Assembly (NCBI GenBank): GCA_034521465.1
Contig: JAXHMN010000016.1
Coordinates: forward strand, 62,001-126,000
Origin: SURF-28 sp034521465
GTDB lineage: Bacteria; Bacteroidota; Ignavibacteria; Ignavibacteriales; Melioribacteraceae
Length of the DNA: 64,000 nt
Direction of reading: 5' to 3'
The translations under genes and the position numbers were made by a program. The notes beneath the pieces were generated by a model. It saw nothing but the letters and a program-made list of their open reading frames with translations. It ran no database searches and had not been told where the DNA came from. This document shows positions 42,218 to 52,141 of the stretch, piece by piece; position 1 is the first letter of the stretch; every line of letters begins with the position of its first letter.

Positions 42218-42233
42218 AGGCACAATTATTGTT
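42218..42233 (+). promoter_or_regulatory. Weak sigma-54-like element before the NtrC-family gene
   Basis: AGGCACAATTATTGTT has a GGCAC box and TTG at the right spacing, but lacks the C of the -12 GC. If used, it would allow autoregulation of the activator gene. Confidence 0.25.
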
Positions 42234-42349
42234 GAGTGGTAGTTAAATAATTGTAAAGAACTTTTAAATTGTGTTCTGAATCATTGTCATTAATTAAAAA
42301 ATTCTAATAATTGCGATAAAGAAAATTGGGTAAAATCATTTAAATACTA

Positions 42350-43701
42350 GTGAAACGAATAATCGAGTTGTTGCTATTGACGATGACGAAACCTTGCTTG
42401 AATCCTTGAAGTTTTATCTTCGTGAATTTGGTCATATAGTAAAGACTGCTTGCGACGGAGAATCCGGTGTTGAATTAGTTAAGCAAGAACATCCGGATAT
42501 TGTGCTTTGCGATATTCGATTACCTAATAAAGATGGAATTCAAGTTCTTGAAGAGATAAAAGAATTTGATCCTTACATCCAAGTAATTTTAATGACGGCT
42601 TATGATGATATCCAATCCACAATAAAAGCAATGCAAAAGGGCGCGTTTGATTATATACACAAACCGTTGGATTATTCCCAGTTAAGAGTTCGGATAAAAA
42701 AAGCTAGCGAAATACAGGAGTTGAGCCAACGGCTTTCGGACCAAGTCTCTACCGCAAAAGATAATTATCAAATTGATACCGGCTTAATCGGCAACACACC
42801 CCCTATGAGAGAGATATACAAATACATCGGTCAACTTTCTATAAATAAAGTTACTGTGCTGTTGCAAGGTGAAAGCGGAACGGGAAAGGAACTGGTTGCA
42901 AAAGTAATTCATTACAGCGGTATTACAAAAGATCATCCGTTTGTTGCTGTTAATTGTACGGCGCTTCCTGAAAATCTTTTAGAAAGTGAATTGTTCGGAC
43001 ATGTGAAGGGTGCTTTTACCGGAGCAATTAAAGATAAAAGAGGAAAGTTTGAACTTGCCGGAAAAGGAACAATTTTCTTGGACGAAATTTCCGAGATGTC
43101 TCCTTCCATGCAGGCAAAATTACTGCGTGTTCTTCAAGAAAAAGAATTTGAGAAAGTAGGCGGCGAAAAATCGCACTCCGTCAACGCAAGGATTTTAGCT
43201 GCAACAAACAAAGAACTTGAAACATTAGTACGTCAAGGTAAATTTAGAGAAGACTTATTCTATAGATTAAAAGTTTTCACTATAGAACTGCCTCCGTTGA
43301 GAGAAAGAGTTGAGGATATTCCACTCCTAGCTGTTCACTTTCTTGAGAAAGCAAACTTTGAGCTTCATAAAAAAGTTAGAAAAATTCCCTTTAGTGTAAT
43401 GGAAAAACTGCAACAGAAAAATTGGGAAGGTAATGTAAGACAGCTTGAAAACATGATAAAGCAAGCTGTTGTCTTATGTAAATCTGATGTACTTGATGAA
43501 GAAGCACTGACACTGAGTTTAGATAATAGCTTTGCCGAAATCTCCAAAAACCTCCGCAGTTTAAAAGATGTTGAAAAAGATCACATCAAACTGGTGCTTG
43601 ATTCTGTTAACTGGGATAAAACAAAAGCAGCGGAAACTCTCGGTGTTTCCAAACCAACACTCTATAGTAAGATTAAAACATACCAATTAAATAACCACTA
43701 A
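42350..43701 (+). CDS. NtrC-family sigma-54-dependent response regulator
   Basis: The receiver domain has the acidic pocket IDDDET and phospho-acceptor Asp in VLCDIRLP. The AAA+ domain shows LLQGESGTGKE (Walker A), ESELFGHVKGAFTGA (the GAFTGA loop that contacts sigma-54), GTIFLDEISEM (Walker B), and FREDLFYRL. The C-terminal Fis-type helix-turn-helix is NWDKTKAAETLGVSKPTLYSKIK. All three domains are in the standard order. The first codons need one base inserted near 42355 (GTG AAA ACG AAT); the start is then GTG 42350. From 42394 the frame is open. It is followed by the curli operon with a sigma-54 promoter, its likely target. Confidence 0.9.
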
Positions 43702-43868
43702 AAATCCACATTACATCCATCAATAAAAATTTTTAACTCACAGTTTAATAGTTTAATAAATAGACCTCGGGTTTGCTCTAAATATTATTTTAGCCTGCCA
43801 TAATAACCGAAATAAATACAATCACTTACAATCCACCTTCTTAAAATTAATTCTTAAATAGTTTTATT

Positions 43869-43884
43869 CGGCACCTTTGTTGCA
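43869..43884 (+). promoter_or_regulatory. Strong sigma-54 promoter upstream of the cheW-csgEFG operon
   Basis: CGGCACCTTTGTTGCA fits GGCAC-N5-TTGCA exactly, with only the first T of the -24 box changed to C. It lies 37 bases before the start of the CheW-like gene at 43921 and 168 bases after the stop of the NtrC-family gene. The region between is AT-rich and free of genes, leaving space for activator sites. Confidence 0.7.
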
Positions 43885-43920
43885 CTCTAAAAGGTAAATT
43901 TCCAGGTATCGGTCAGCCAT

Positions 43921-44365
43921 ATGTTAGAAAACTTTTTAGTCTTTAATCTTGCCGGATATGAATATGCTACTAATATAGTAAAGGTTCCTATTGTATTGAT
44001 CGCAAAGAAGTATTTGGGCTTTACACCGATAGATGAAATAGATGGATTGAAATTAAAATTTGAGGGTGCCGAAATTTCGATAATCGATCTACCAAAACAA
44101 ATTGTTAACACACCTAACAAACTTACAACAGATTCCCGCATTTTAGTCGGTCAAATGAGTGATAAATTTTTTGGTTTCTTGGTTGATGACGTTCAAGAAA
44201 TATTGATGGCAAATCTCGATGAGATAAATGAAAATAGTAATGAACAACTCAAAATTTATTTCCGGTCGGCTGAATTATGAGAATAGATCGATAAGAATAA
44301 TTGATGTTGATAAAGTAATTGAAGAATCTCTTCCCGAATACTTTTCTGAGAAAGAGGTTAAATGA
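43921..44365 (+). CDS. CheW-like domain protein, first gene of the curli operon
   Basis: The sequence MLENFLVFNLAGYEYATNIVKVPIV is followed by a beta-rich CheW-like core: VDGLKLKFEGAEISIIDLPKQ-type strands with the short conserved 'IDL' element, then RILVGQMSDKFFGFLVDDVQEIL, where CheW proteins have the I-V-VD-V-E pattern. A frameshift near 44275 moves the end to SEKEVK with stop 44363-44365, giving about 148 residues, the normal CheW length. The stop overlaps the csgE start (ATGA). CheW proteins couple chemoreceptors to CheA kinase. No other che gene is in the window. Its role in curli control is not known to me. Confidence 0.65.
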
Positions 44366-44816
44366 AGAATTACTATTCCATATTAATAATTAGTGGTTTA
44401 CTTATGGTGCTATGCAATAACTCTTTATTGGCTCAATCAGATTCAACCAACATTAAGTTAGAGGAATCATTACGCGAAGATCTTCTCGTAGAAATTGATG
44501 AGTTGATAGTTGATAATACTCAAACAAAAATAGGCAGAGACTTTTTTGATATGTACTATCAACTATGGAAACCCCGCAAGTTGAAACCAGCTATACAATA
44601 GTCGTTTCAGAAAAACCTATGCCGAGCCTCGGCGCTTTAGTCTCGGTTACTATTAATGATATCCTCGTATTCCAGCAGTTCGTTCAACCCCGTTACGATA
44701 TAATGGAAGAAAAAGTACATCAGGCACTTTACACATCTATGGAATACTTAGTCAACTATGAGGAAATACAAAGGTCGCTTCAAGGTGACGATCTATCCGG
44801 AACAGGAATTTATTAA
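44362..44816 (+). CDS. csgE: Curli assembly factor CsgE
   Basis: A signal peptide (MKNYYSILIISGLLMVLCNNSLLAQ) is followed by ELIVDNTQTKIGRDFFDMYYQLW, the CsgE signature. After a frame change near 44570 comes ETPQVETSYTIVVSEKPMPS, then GALVSVTINDILVFQQFVQPR and a helical C-terminus. CsgE is the periplasmic adaptor that caps the CsgG channel and delivers curlin subunits. Length of about 151 residues is slightly longer than the E. coli protein. It begins inside the stop of the CheW-like gene, so the two are translationally coupled. Confidence 0.88.
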
Positions 44817-44833
44817 TAAATGAGGGTGCAGTA

Positions 44834-45253
44834 ATGACGTTAAACAAAATATCATTAATTCTATTTCTAGTTTGCTGCTTTGCAATTAGCACCAATGCAC
44901 AGCAACTGGTATTTGAGTTTGTCAATCCGAACTTCGGCGGTAAAAATACTTACAACTACAATTGGCTTTTAAGCCAAGCACAAGCTCAAAACAACATTAC
45001 CGAAGAAGGTGCACTAAGCAGGTATTACAATGATCCGCTAGCTGATTTTCAAGAAAGCTTAAACCGGCAGATACTCAGCCAGCTTTCAAGACAGCTAGTA
45101 GAAAACACTTTTGGAGATACGGAATTTATGGAGGGCAGGTATGAGTTGGGTAATTATGTAATTGATATTACTCCCGGCTCAAATGGAATACAAGTCACAA
45201 TATTTGATGTATTCGGTGGCGGCGAAACAACAATAACAGTTCCGTATCTCTAA
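44834..45253 (+). CDS. csgF: Curli nucleation/assembly factor CsgF
   Basis: A 139-residue protein with signal peptide MTLNKISLILFLVCCFAISTNA. The mature N-terminus QQLVFEFVNPNFGG is the CsgF motif that inserts in the CsgG pore, followed by NYNWLLSQAQAQN. The C-terminal half, with IDITPGSNGIQVTIFDVFGGGETTITVP, is beta-rich as expected for the surface domain. CsgF anchors the nucleating curlin subunit to the outer face. The frame is intact, with 17 bases from csgE and a GAGGGTG ribosome site. Confidence 0.92.
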   Translation: MTLNKISLILFLVCCFAISTNAQQLVFEFVNPNFGGKNTYNYNWLLSQAQAQNNITEEGALSRYYNDPLADFQESLNRQILSQLSRQLVENTFGDTEFMEGRYELGNYVIDITPGSNGIQVTIFDVFGGGETTITVPYL

Positions 45254-45270
45254 AAAAACGAGGGTGTAAA

Positions 45271-46649
45271 ATGAAATTGGGTGCTAAAATAATAATTCTA
45301 TTCAGCTTTATCCTGTTGACTTCCTGCGTAAGTAATTTCGTTCCATTCAACAGTGAACCGGCTCAGATTGGGCCGAGTACGAGAATTACGAGTGAGCTGA
45401 AAGTCAATTCCCGAACCGAGAGAAAAAATTGTTGCGGCTGTTTACAAATTCAGAGACCAAACCGGACAGTATAAAGCATCTGCCGGCGGTACATCTTGGT
45501 CAACCGCGGTAACACAAGGTGCAACATCAATTCTTCTAAAAGCTCTTGAGGAATCCGGCTGGTTTATTCCGATTGAAAGAGAAGGTTTGTCAAACTTACT
45601 TAATGAAAGAAAAATAATCCGTTCCAGCAGGGCAACGTACAATGAGGGAAATGATGGTGACTTATTACCTCCGCTGCTATTTGCCGGAGTAGTTTTAGAA
45701 GGTGGCATCGTCTCTTATGAAACAAATATCTTAACCGGCGGTGTGGGTGCCAAATACTTTGGAGCCGGTGCCTCTTCTGAATATAGACAAGACAGAGTAA
45801 CGGTCTATCTTCGTGCAATCTCTACAAGTAACGGACGAATTCTAAAAACAGTTTACACTACAAAAACCATTTTGTCTCAATTGGTTGACGTTGGTCTCTT
45901 CCGTTTTGTTGATCTTAAAAAACTGCTGGAAGTTGAAACCGGCTACAGCTACAACGAACCGCCGGAAATGTGTGTAACCGAGGCAATTGAAAAAGCAGTG
46001 CAAGGGTTAATAATCGAAGGAATCCAAGACGGTATGTGGGCACTGAAAGATTCATCGGCTATGAGTTCTCCCACTATTGCAAACTACTATGAAGAAAAAA
46101 AGCAAGCAGCCGAAATTGATGCTCTCGGAGACAATTTAACCAGTCTCAGAAGAAGCTGGGGACTCGGCTTTAACGTAGGCGGAAATAAATATGAAGGTGA
46201 TTACGGAAACGCACGCACAAAACCGGCTTGGGGAATTTCATTCGTAAAATCTTTGTCGAATAATCTCTATTTGGGTATTGATTATGCAAATGGTGAATTG
46301 GCGAATGACAGGATTCTTTTCTAATACAATAAACAGTGTTGATCTAAAAGGGCAATATCACTTAATCCCTAATTCAACTGTTAGTCCGTTTATTGAAATC
46401 GGTGGCGGTGCAATTTGGGGAAAACTTGATGACAGAACAAAACCTTATGCAGATGAAGAAAAAATGAAGCACTGGAGTCTTTCCGGTGGATTAGGAGTGG
46501 AATTTCTTCTTACAGATTTTATGGGTTTCAGCATACTCGGTAAAAACACTTATCTCTTCTCCGATAAAATTGACGGTGCCGAGTATGGTAAAATAAATGA
46601 TTATTACTGGGGGCTTCAATTAGGAATTACGCTCTACCCAAACTTCTAA
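45271..46649 (+). CDS. csgG: Curli secretion channel CsgG with C-terminal barrel-like extension
   Basis: The lipoprotein signal MKLGAKIIILFSFILLTSC is followed by the conserved CsgG N-terminus (PAQIGPSTRITSEL, then VAAVYKFRDQTGQYK after a frame change near 45415). Core motifs are GATSILLKALEESGWFIPIEREGLSNLLNERKIIR-type helices and LPPLLFAGVVLEGGIVSYETN, which matches the E. coli LLxAxxxxEGGIxxYxxN region, and AIEKAV with GMW. The usual protein ends near 277 residues, here around 46090. This one continues for about 180 residues with LGFNVGGNKYEGDYG, glycine-rich aromatic strands and a terminal YWGLQLGITLYPNF, ending like an outer-membrane beta-barrel. One more frameshift lies near 46310. Confidence 0.88.
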
Positions 46650-46908
46650 ATCTCGGGATAGAGGATTTATAAAATAAATTGTTCTTTCTTATCCTGTAGT
46701 AAGGCGGTAGTAGAAAAAAGGGCAGCGCTACAAGCAGCTCATTATCAACAAAACTGATAATGAGAACAGGGTGCTTACTAACGCCACCGAATTGAAATTT
46801 CTTTACTTAAATAACGGTAAAACGAGTATGAATTTCAATTCATCTTTGAATCTGCTAATCGCCAGGTCGTTTAACTTATTTAATAACAAAATAACCTGGA
46901 GGTTATTA
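46650..46908. promoter_or_regulatory. Leader with hairpins upstream of the first curlin gene
   Basis: There is no gene. A perfect 10-bp hairpin CTCATTATCA / TGATAATGAG lies at 46738-46764 with a 7-base loop. An 11-bp inverted repeat GAATTGAAATT / AATTTCAATTC lies at 46789-46799 and 46831-46841. A ribosome-binding TGGAGG occurs just before 46903. No clear sigma-54 box is seen here. Confidence 0.5.
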
Positions 46909-48383
46909 CTGAAGAAGTTATCTTTTATTCTTTTACTTGCTTATTCCGGTAAGCATGGTATTTCCAGGCAACTAGATTGTAACACAAGTACAGTTACTTC
47001 AAGTCGGTAATAATAATTCAACAGCGGTTCATCAAAGCAGGTGCTAGTAGCTCCAGCAGCGACTCAAACTGGTGACAATGGTCAAATAACTGTCGACCAA
47101 ACAGGAACCAATACTGTCAACTGTTAACAAGTAGAGTACAGCTATATAATACCTCTTGATCCCGATGACAAGAATATCCAGATGCAGTAGTTAGCGAAAT
47201 CGGTGCAGATAATACGCAACTAGTGAGATTTGCAAGACGGAAACAATGATGGCTGGAAACCATGGAACAACATAGGTGCTACTGCATTACCAAAGACGGA
47301 AGTATGAAACGACATTACTCAATGCAACATACGCTCCTGGCTCTAACAGTGGACAAAGAGTAGATGCTTATCAATATGGTGATCTGACATAACAACACAA
47401 CTCAATTAGCATAGGTTACACAAATTCATTTGATGTTGATCAAATTGGTGATGAAAGATTCTACTCAAACTGATGCGAATCACAGTCATGGTGATGATTT
47501 ATACTGAAGGCTGATACAGTATTGCTTCGCAGACGTTAAATGGAAGTAATCATGGTATACGGTGCAATTGTAATTGATCAATATGGTGACTGGAACTAAG
47601 GCTCGTCAAACTTTCTACGGGCAGAGAATGGTTATACGCAGGCAATCTAACTAGCAATCGTGGTGATGAATAACGATGCAACATAGTGGCTGAATGATAA
47701 CTGAAGCTCATACAAGCCGTTGATGGTGGTAATAACAATAATGCTCATCATACAATTCAGAGATGAATTTGATGATGTAACCACAGTGGATGTGCTATTG
47801 CAAAACAGAACATCAACAATTTGGATTATAGCAACTACATGCCGACTAGTTAATCTAACGAAGAAATTCTGGAGGTAACGGCTGTGATGATAACCGTAAA
47901 ATTATCGACAGAATAAAGAGGAAGCTTATATAACTCGCAGCTGGTGACACATAACTGGAAATAACATAGAGATGCGAAGCAGTGATGGTGACCGAACAAT
48001 TTACAGTCGAAGCGATACAAACGGGTGTGATAATTGGATGATTACCAACATCTGTTAAAGGCTACGATGAGTATACAGTTGTATTGGTCATTTCAAGACC
48101 TACACGGGGCTTTAACAATATGCATTTAGAAATCAAGGTGGTGATGGATAGCTAACACTGCGTTATTACAAGATGGTGCTGATAATATCTGCTAATGTCT
48201 ATCAAGTATGGTACATGTGACTATAGTCGGGTATTCAATAACTGGTTCATAAATGTTATGGATATCGATCAAGTTGGTGACTTTAATACTGTTAATCATT
48301 CTCAGTTGGGCGAGCATAATTAATAGTCGTAGTTGGCACAAACAGGTAACAATAATACAGCAAGTGTATATCAATCAAAGTAG
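46909..48383 (+). pseudogene. Curlin-repeat subunit, gene 1 (many frame breaks)
   Basis: After a TGGAGG ribosome site, CTG (probably a mis-read ATG) at 46909 starts KKLSFILLLAYS, a signal-like leader. Fragments in all three frames give curlin repeats of the QxGxxNxAxVxQ type: VTQVQLLQVGNNNSTAVHQS at about 46977, TQTGDNGQITVDQTGTN at about 47065, DIDQVGDFNTVNHSQLGEHN at about 48264 and TGNNNTASVYQSK before the stop at 48381. At least ten frame breaks and stops interrupt it. Curlin subunits are secreted by CsgG and polymerise into amyloid fibres. Whether this gene is dead or badly sequenced cannot be decided here. Confidence 0.65.
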
Positions 48384-48399
48384 TCTTATAAATATTATA

Positions 48400-48418
48400 G
48401 GGGCGGCAAAGCCGCTCC
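48400..48418. terminator. Hairpin between curlin genes 1 and 2
   Basis: GGGGCGGC / GCCGCTCC forms an 8-bp stem with an AAA loop, 16 bases after the stop of curlin gene 1. It is strikingly G+C-rich against the background. It lacks a good T run, so it could act as an RNA-stability or attenuation hairpin instead. Confidence 0.5.
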
Positions 48419-48468
48419 TTATCTTCAAAAATTCATTACAAAAAGTAGTGAGTTGAAGAGAGGACATT

Positions 48469-49153
48469 ATGTTAAAAAGTAAAGCAATCTATTTTATTCT
48501 TTTTTCTTTTAATGCTGACTATTTCTTTTGCCCAAGCCGGTGATGAAGAATATTCTGCTGAACCAAATTATGAAGTAATAGTTCATACCCGAACTTATTG
48601 AGTGCCACATCCAAGTTCGAGTAACTGTTTCTCAAATTATGCAATATGGCGAGTTATAACGAGGCAGTTTCAACTCAACAGGTTGGGGCTAATGTTTATA
48701 ATCTAACAGCACGATGAACTTCGGTATCAATCCATATCGCAGCTCAGGGAAGTTATGCAATAAAGCATCAATATTAACACAGGTAGTTGTTGCAAATGAT
48801 ATTAGATAAAATAAACTACTCAGGATGTAACTCAGAATGGTTCATCTCATTCAACTGCAACCGCCAATATGACTGGTTCGGTAACAAACTGCTGCTAGAG
48901 CAAAGATATACGGGCAATGAGTTTTTAATGGATATGGTTGGCAATGATAATTATTCAAAATATTATTCAAGATGGTGCATATAACGTATTGAGTCAATAT
49001 ATAGAAGGTAACTCAAAATCTTTTGATGTTATGCAAACAGGAAGTTTTCATGAGTTAAACCAAATTGAAACCGGGGTTGACGGAATAAATTATTCTGTGC
49101 AGCAAAAGGGTCCCGGCATGAAGGTTACTATAGTTAATGGTTCACTTCGGTGA
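48469..49153 (+). pseudogene. Curlin-related subunit, gene 2 (frame breaks)
   Basis: ATG 48469 has GAGAGG upstream. A signal-like leader (MLKSKAIYFILF, then after one indel LMLTISFAQAGDEEYS) precedes pieces with curlin character: TVSQIMQYGEYNEAVSTQQVGANVYNLT near 48627, and an intact end from about 48940 including IIQDGAYNVLSQYIEGNSKSFDVMQTGSFHELNQIETG. The Q-x-G/N spacing is looser than in gene 3. It could be the nucleator type (CsgB-like), but this is not established. About 228 codons with at least four frame breaks. Confidence 0.55.
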
Positions 49154-49165
49154 ACGGCACCCTCA

Positions 49166-49203
49166 CCCTCTCCCTGCGCTTGTCCAGAGAAGCAGGGGGA
49201 GGG
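49166..49203. terminator. G+C-rich hairpin between curlin genes 2 and 3
   Basis: CCCTCTCCCTGC / GCAGGGGGAGGG is a 12-bp stem with one wobble pair and a 14-base loop, 13 bases after the stop of gene 2. The strand is rich in C then G, unlike all surrounding DNA, and resembles a dispersed intergenic palindrome. It may limit read-through to gene 3. Confidence 0.55.
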
Positions 49204-49223
49204 ATTAATTGTTTGAGGATATT

Positions 49224-50565
49224 ATGAAAAAGAGTACTGCTTATATCTGTCATTATCAATTCGATTCTATTTATTAGTGTATCGACAATATTTATAGGTG
49301 CTGTATTAAATATTGAAGATACATCGATTCTGTATGACAAAAATTTTAACAACAGAGTTACGGTACTGCAGACTAATCCTCAAAATCAAACATCCATAAA
49401 TGTTGCGGCGAGCAATCAGATAGGTAAGACAAACATTATCAACAATCAGCAAGTAAACGGTGGTCATTATATTGATATAATACAGTCGGGCAGCAACAAT
49501 TTTGTATCGTCTGTTCAAAGGGATTTTGACAAGGAAAATTCGGGTGCTGCTGCTGTAACAACACAAAGCGGGAATAGTAATAGGATTGAACTAACGCAGA
49601 CAAATTCTGAACACAGAGCTTTTATAGATCAACTCAGCGGTGATGAAAACGAAGCGGATGTAAACCAAGAAAATGATTTCGCATCAGCCGGTTTTTCCGT
49701 GCAAAGTATTTTCCAAATAGGAGATGCTCATTCCGTAACAAGTGATCAAGAGAGAGGTTCACATAACTCGCAGATATATCAGCAGTCGGGAAATAATAAC
49801 AGTGTGAGCTTGAGGCAATACAATACTACTGAAAGTTCAACAGGCAGTAATTCCACAATATGGCAGGTTGGTGAATTTAATAATGTTAACTCTACACAAA
49901 AAGATGGCTCACATATTTCTACAGTACACCAAACCAACAGTTCATTCAATAATGCCGAGCTTTCACAAAGCAATGATTTGTTATCTGAGGATGAATACTC
50001 AAGTTTATCACTTTATCAAACCGGTTCAAATAATAATTCTTCCATCGATCAAGAAAACGGGAACCACAGCGCAAATGTTTCGCAATATAAAGAGAACAAC
50101 TCTGTAAGATTGCGCCAAATAAATTTTAATCTTTCACCGACTTCAATCAGTGCGCTGATATCACAAAAAGGTGACTTCAACAACGCAAATGTTTACCAAC
50201 TTAACGGTAGTCATTCTCTTGCGCTGCATCAATTTGACGGAGACTATAATTCCGTAACTGCAAATCAAATTGATGAAAACGGAAGCACAAGGGGAGCGGA
50301 AGCATCGATCGAACAGCGTGGATCACAAAATGCAATTACGTTAAACCAGCATTACGGCAGTCACGAAGCAATATTACAGCAAAGAGGATCTAGCAATTTT
50401 GCTGAGGTTACTCAACTCGATGCTTTAAGCGGAGACGGATCAATCTCAACTATAACTCAAGAAGGTAACGGCAATTTTGCAGAAACCCATCAAGTGGGAG
50501 CAGCAAATAAATCGGAAATTACGCAGAATGGTTCGGGAAATAGTGCAGTAGTAAAACAAAGATAG
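49224..50565 (+). CDS. Curlin-repeat major subunit-like protein, gene 3
   Basis: ATG 49224 (GAGGATATT upstream) gives a leader that is readable after one indel near 49235 (VLLISVIINSILFISVSTIFIGA). The remaining approximately 420 residues are built of more than ten curlin repeats with Gln, Gly, Asn and Ser at the usual positions: IIQSGSNNFVSSVQ, QQSGNNNSVSLRQ, WQVGEFNNVNSTQ, LYQTGSNNNSSIDQ, ISQKGDFNNANVYQ, IEQRGSQNAITLNQ, LQQRGSSNFAEVTQ and ITQEGNGNFAETHQ. It ends ITQNGSGNSAVVKQR. E. coli CsgA has five repeats in about 150 residues, so this protein is about three times longer. It is probably exported by CsgG to form surface amyloid. Confidence 0.85.
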
Positions 50566-50605
50566 ATTCATTTATATGTTCAACTAAAATAGGAGAAATT
50601 CTTCT

Positions 50606-52092
50606 ATGTATTTTAAGCGATTGACGTTCATTATTCTGGTAAGCGCTCTCCTCATCGGAGTAATATCCTGTAAGGAAGATGCGGTAGAGCCATCCCTTTA
50701 CGGAGCAATTGAAGGAAAAGTTTTGGATTCCGAAACCAATCTGCCAATAAGTAATGCTGCCGTAACAACAAGTCCGCCGACAAGTTCTATTGTAACGGAT
50801 GCAAACGGCGAGTTCAAATTTCCAAGCGTGCCGACAGGCAGCTACACTATTTCTGTAAAGAAAAGTGATTACACTTCAAACACGATTAGCATTTCTGTCA
50901 CTGAAGGAACGGTTACCGAAGCTACAATATTGTTAAGCGTAGATGAAGGATCGGTAACCGGAAAACCGGTTCTTTCTAAACCGGCAAACAAATCCGAAAA
51001 ACAAGAAACTGAAGTAACTTTAACATGGGGCGTAGAAACCCAATCAGCAAAAGATTCCATTAAATATGATGTGTATTTGTATTCAGAAAATTCTCTGCAG
51101 CAAGAGAGGGTCGCCGAAAATTTGAAGGATACTTTATATACTAGTAGAGAATTTGAAATTCAACACAACATATTTTTGGCAGGTTGCTGTAAAGGGGGAT
51201 GAAGAAAGTGATACCTACAGTCCCGTGTGGTCTTTTAAACGAAATCATTCCCGGATTATCCCTACCTGTTTGCCGGGAATGATAGACGGCGATTATCGAA
51301 ATTTATTTAGCAAATGACGATGGTGAATCGTTACAGCTTACAAACAATTCCAGCAAAGAACTTTGGCCTCAGTTCTTGAATAATTCGAAGAGTTTAGTCT
51401 ATATCTCCGACAGAGAGTTAGAATCCCATATTTATGTTCAACAAATTAATGCGGACGAGGCAGTTAAAATTACTACACTGCCCGTCGCATCATATAATAA
51501 TGTTGGAATCGGTTACGACGTTTCGCCGGATGAAAAGTATATAATCTATGGTCATTATGATAAACTATACAGAGTTGGAACCGACGGAAGAGGTTTAACA
51601 CAATTAGCAACTGCCTCAAATGGCTTTCACTTCAGAGAAGTCAGCTATTCCGATCAAGGGGATAAAATTGTTGCTCTGTTAGTCGGGGCTGCTCCATACA
51701 CTTCCGAAATTCATATTCTAAATGCGAACGGCTCAAACATGGAATTATTTATGGAAGATGTACCGGGTAGTTTAGGCAGTCCATCATTCTCTATGGACGG
51801 GACTAGAATACTTTTCACACGTGATCTTTCCGGAAACGAAGTAAGCAGCGGAAGACAACTAAACACCCATGTTCAACTTGTAAAGCTTGATAAATCTGAT
51901 ACCATTGATGTCTCTTCCAAAAAAGCGGACGGGACGAATGATCTATTTCCACGGTTTTCACCCAATGGTGGTAAGATTATCTTTATGAATGGTTCTAATT
52001 CTTCTAATGCAACTGAAATTTGGACGATGGACAGCAACGGTGAAAACAGAACTATGATACATCCTAATGGTAAATATCCTTATTGGAAATAA
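50606..52092 (+). CDS. Lipoprotein with carboxypeptidase-regulatory-like domain and WD40/TolB-like propeller
   Basis: The lipoprotein signal ends LIGVISC. Residues about 33-110 form a carboxypeptidase-regulatory-like beta-sandwich (GAIEGKVLDSETNLPISNAAV, then GEFKFPSVPTGSYTISVKKSDY). A fibronectin-like stretch (KPVLSKPANKSEKQETEVTLTW) follows. After two frame changes near 51180 and 51290 comes a TolB/PD40-type propeller with blades such as WPQFLNNSKSLVYISDR, GYDVSPDEKYIIYG, SPSFSMDGTRILFTRD and FPRFSPNGGKIIFMNG. It lies 40 bases after the curlin gene. Similar proteins accompany curli genes in Bacteroidota, so a role at the fibre-cell surface interface is plausible but unproven. Confidence 0.7.
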
Positions 52093-52141
52093 ATAATAAA
52101 TTAGTTTATTTATAAAAATTTATATGGATATAGAAAAGTAA

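Noticed and set aside
46909..50565. Regular short repeats suggestive of a CRISPR array
   Set aside because: The repeats are degenerate at DNA level, lie within coding frames and encode the curlin QxGxxN motif; there are no uniform spacers or cas genes.
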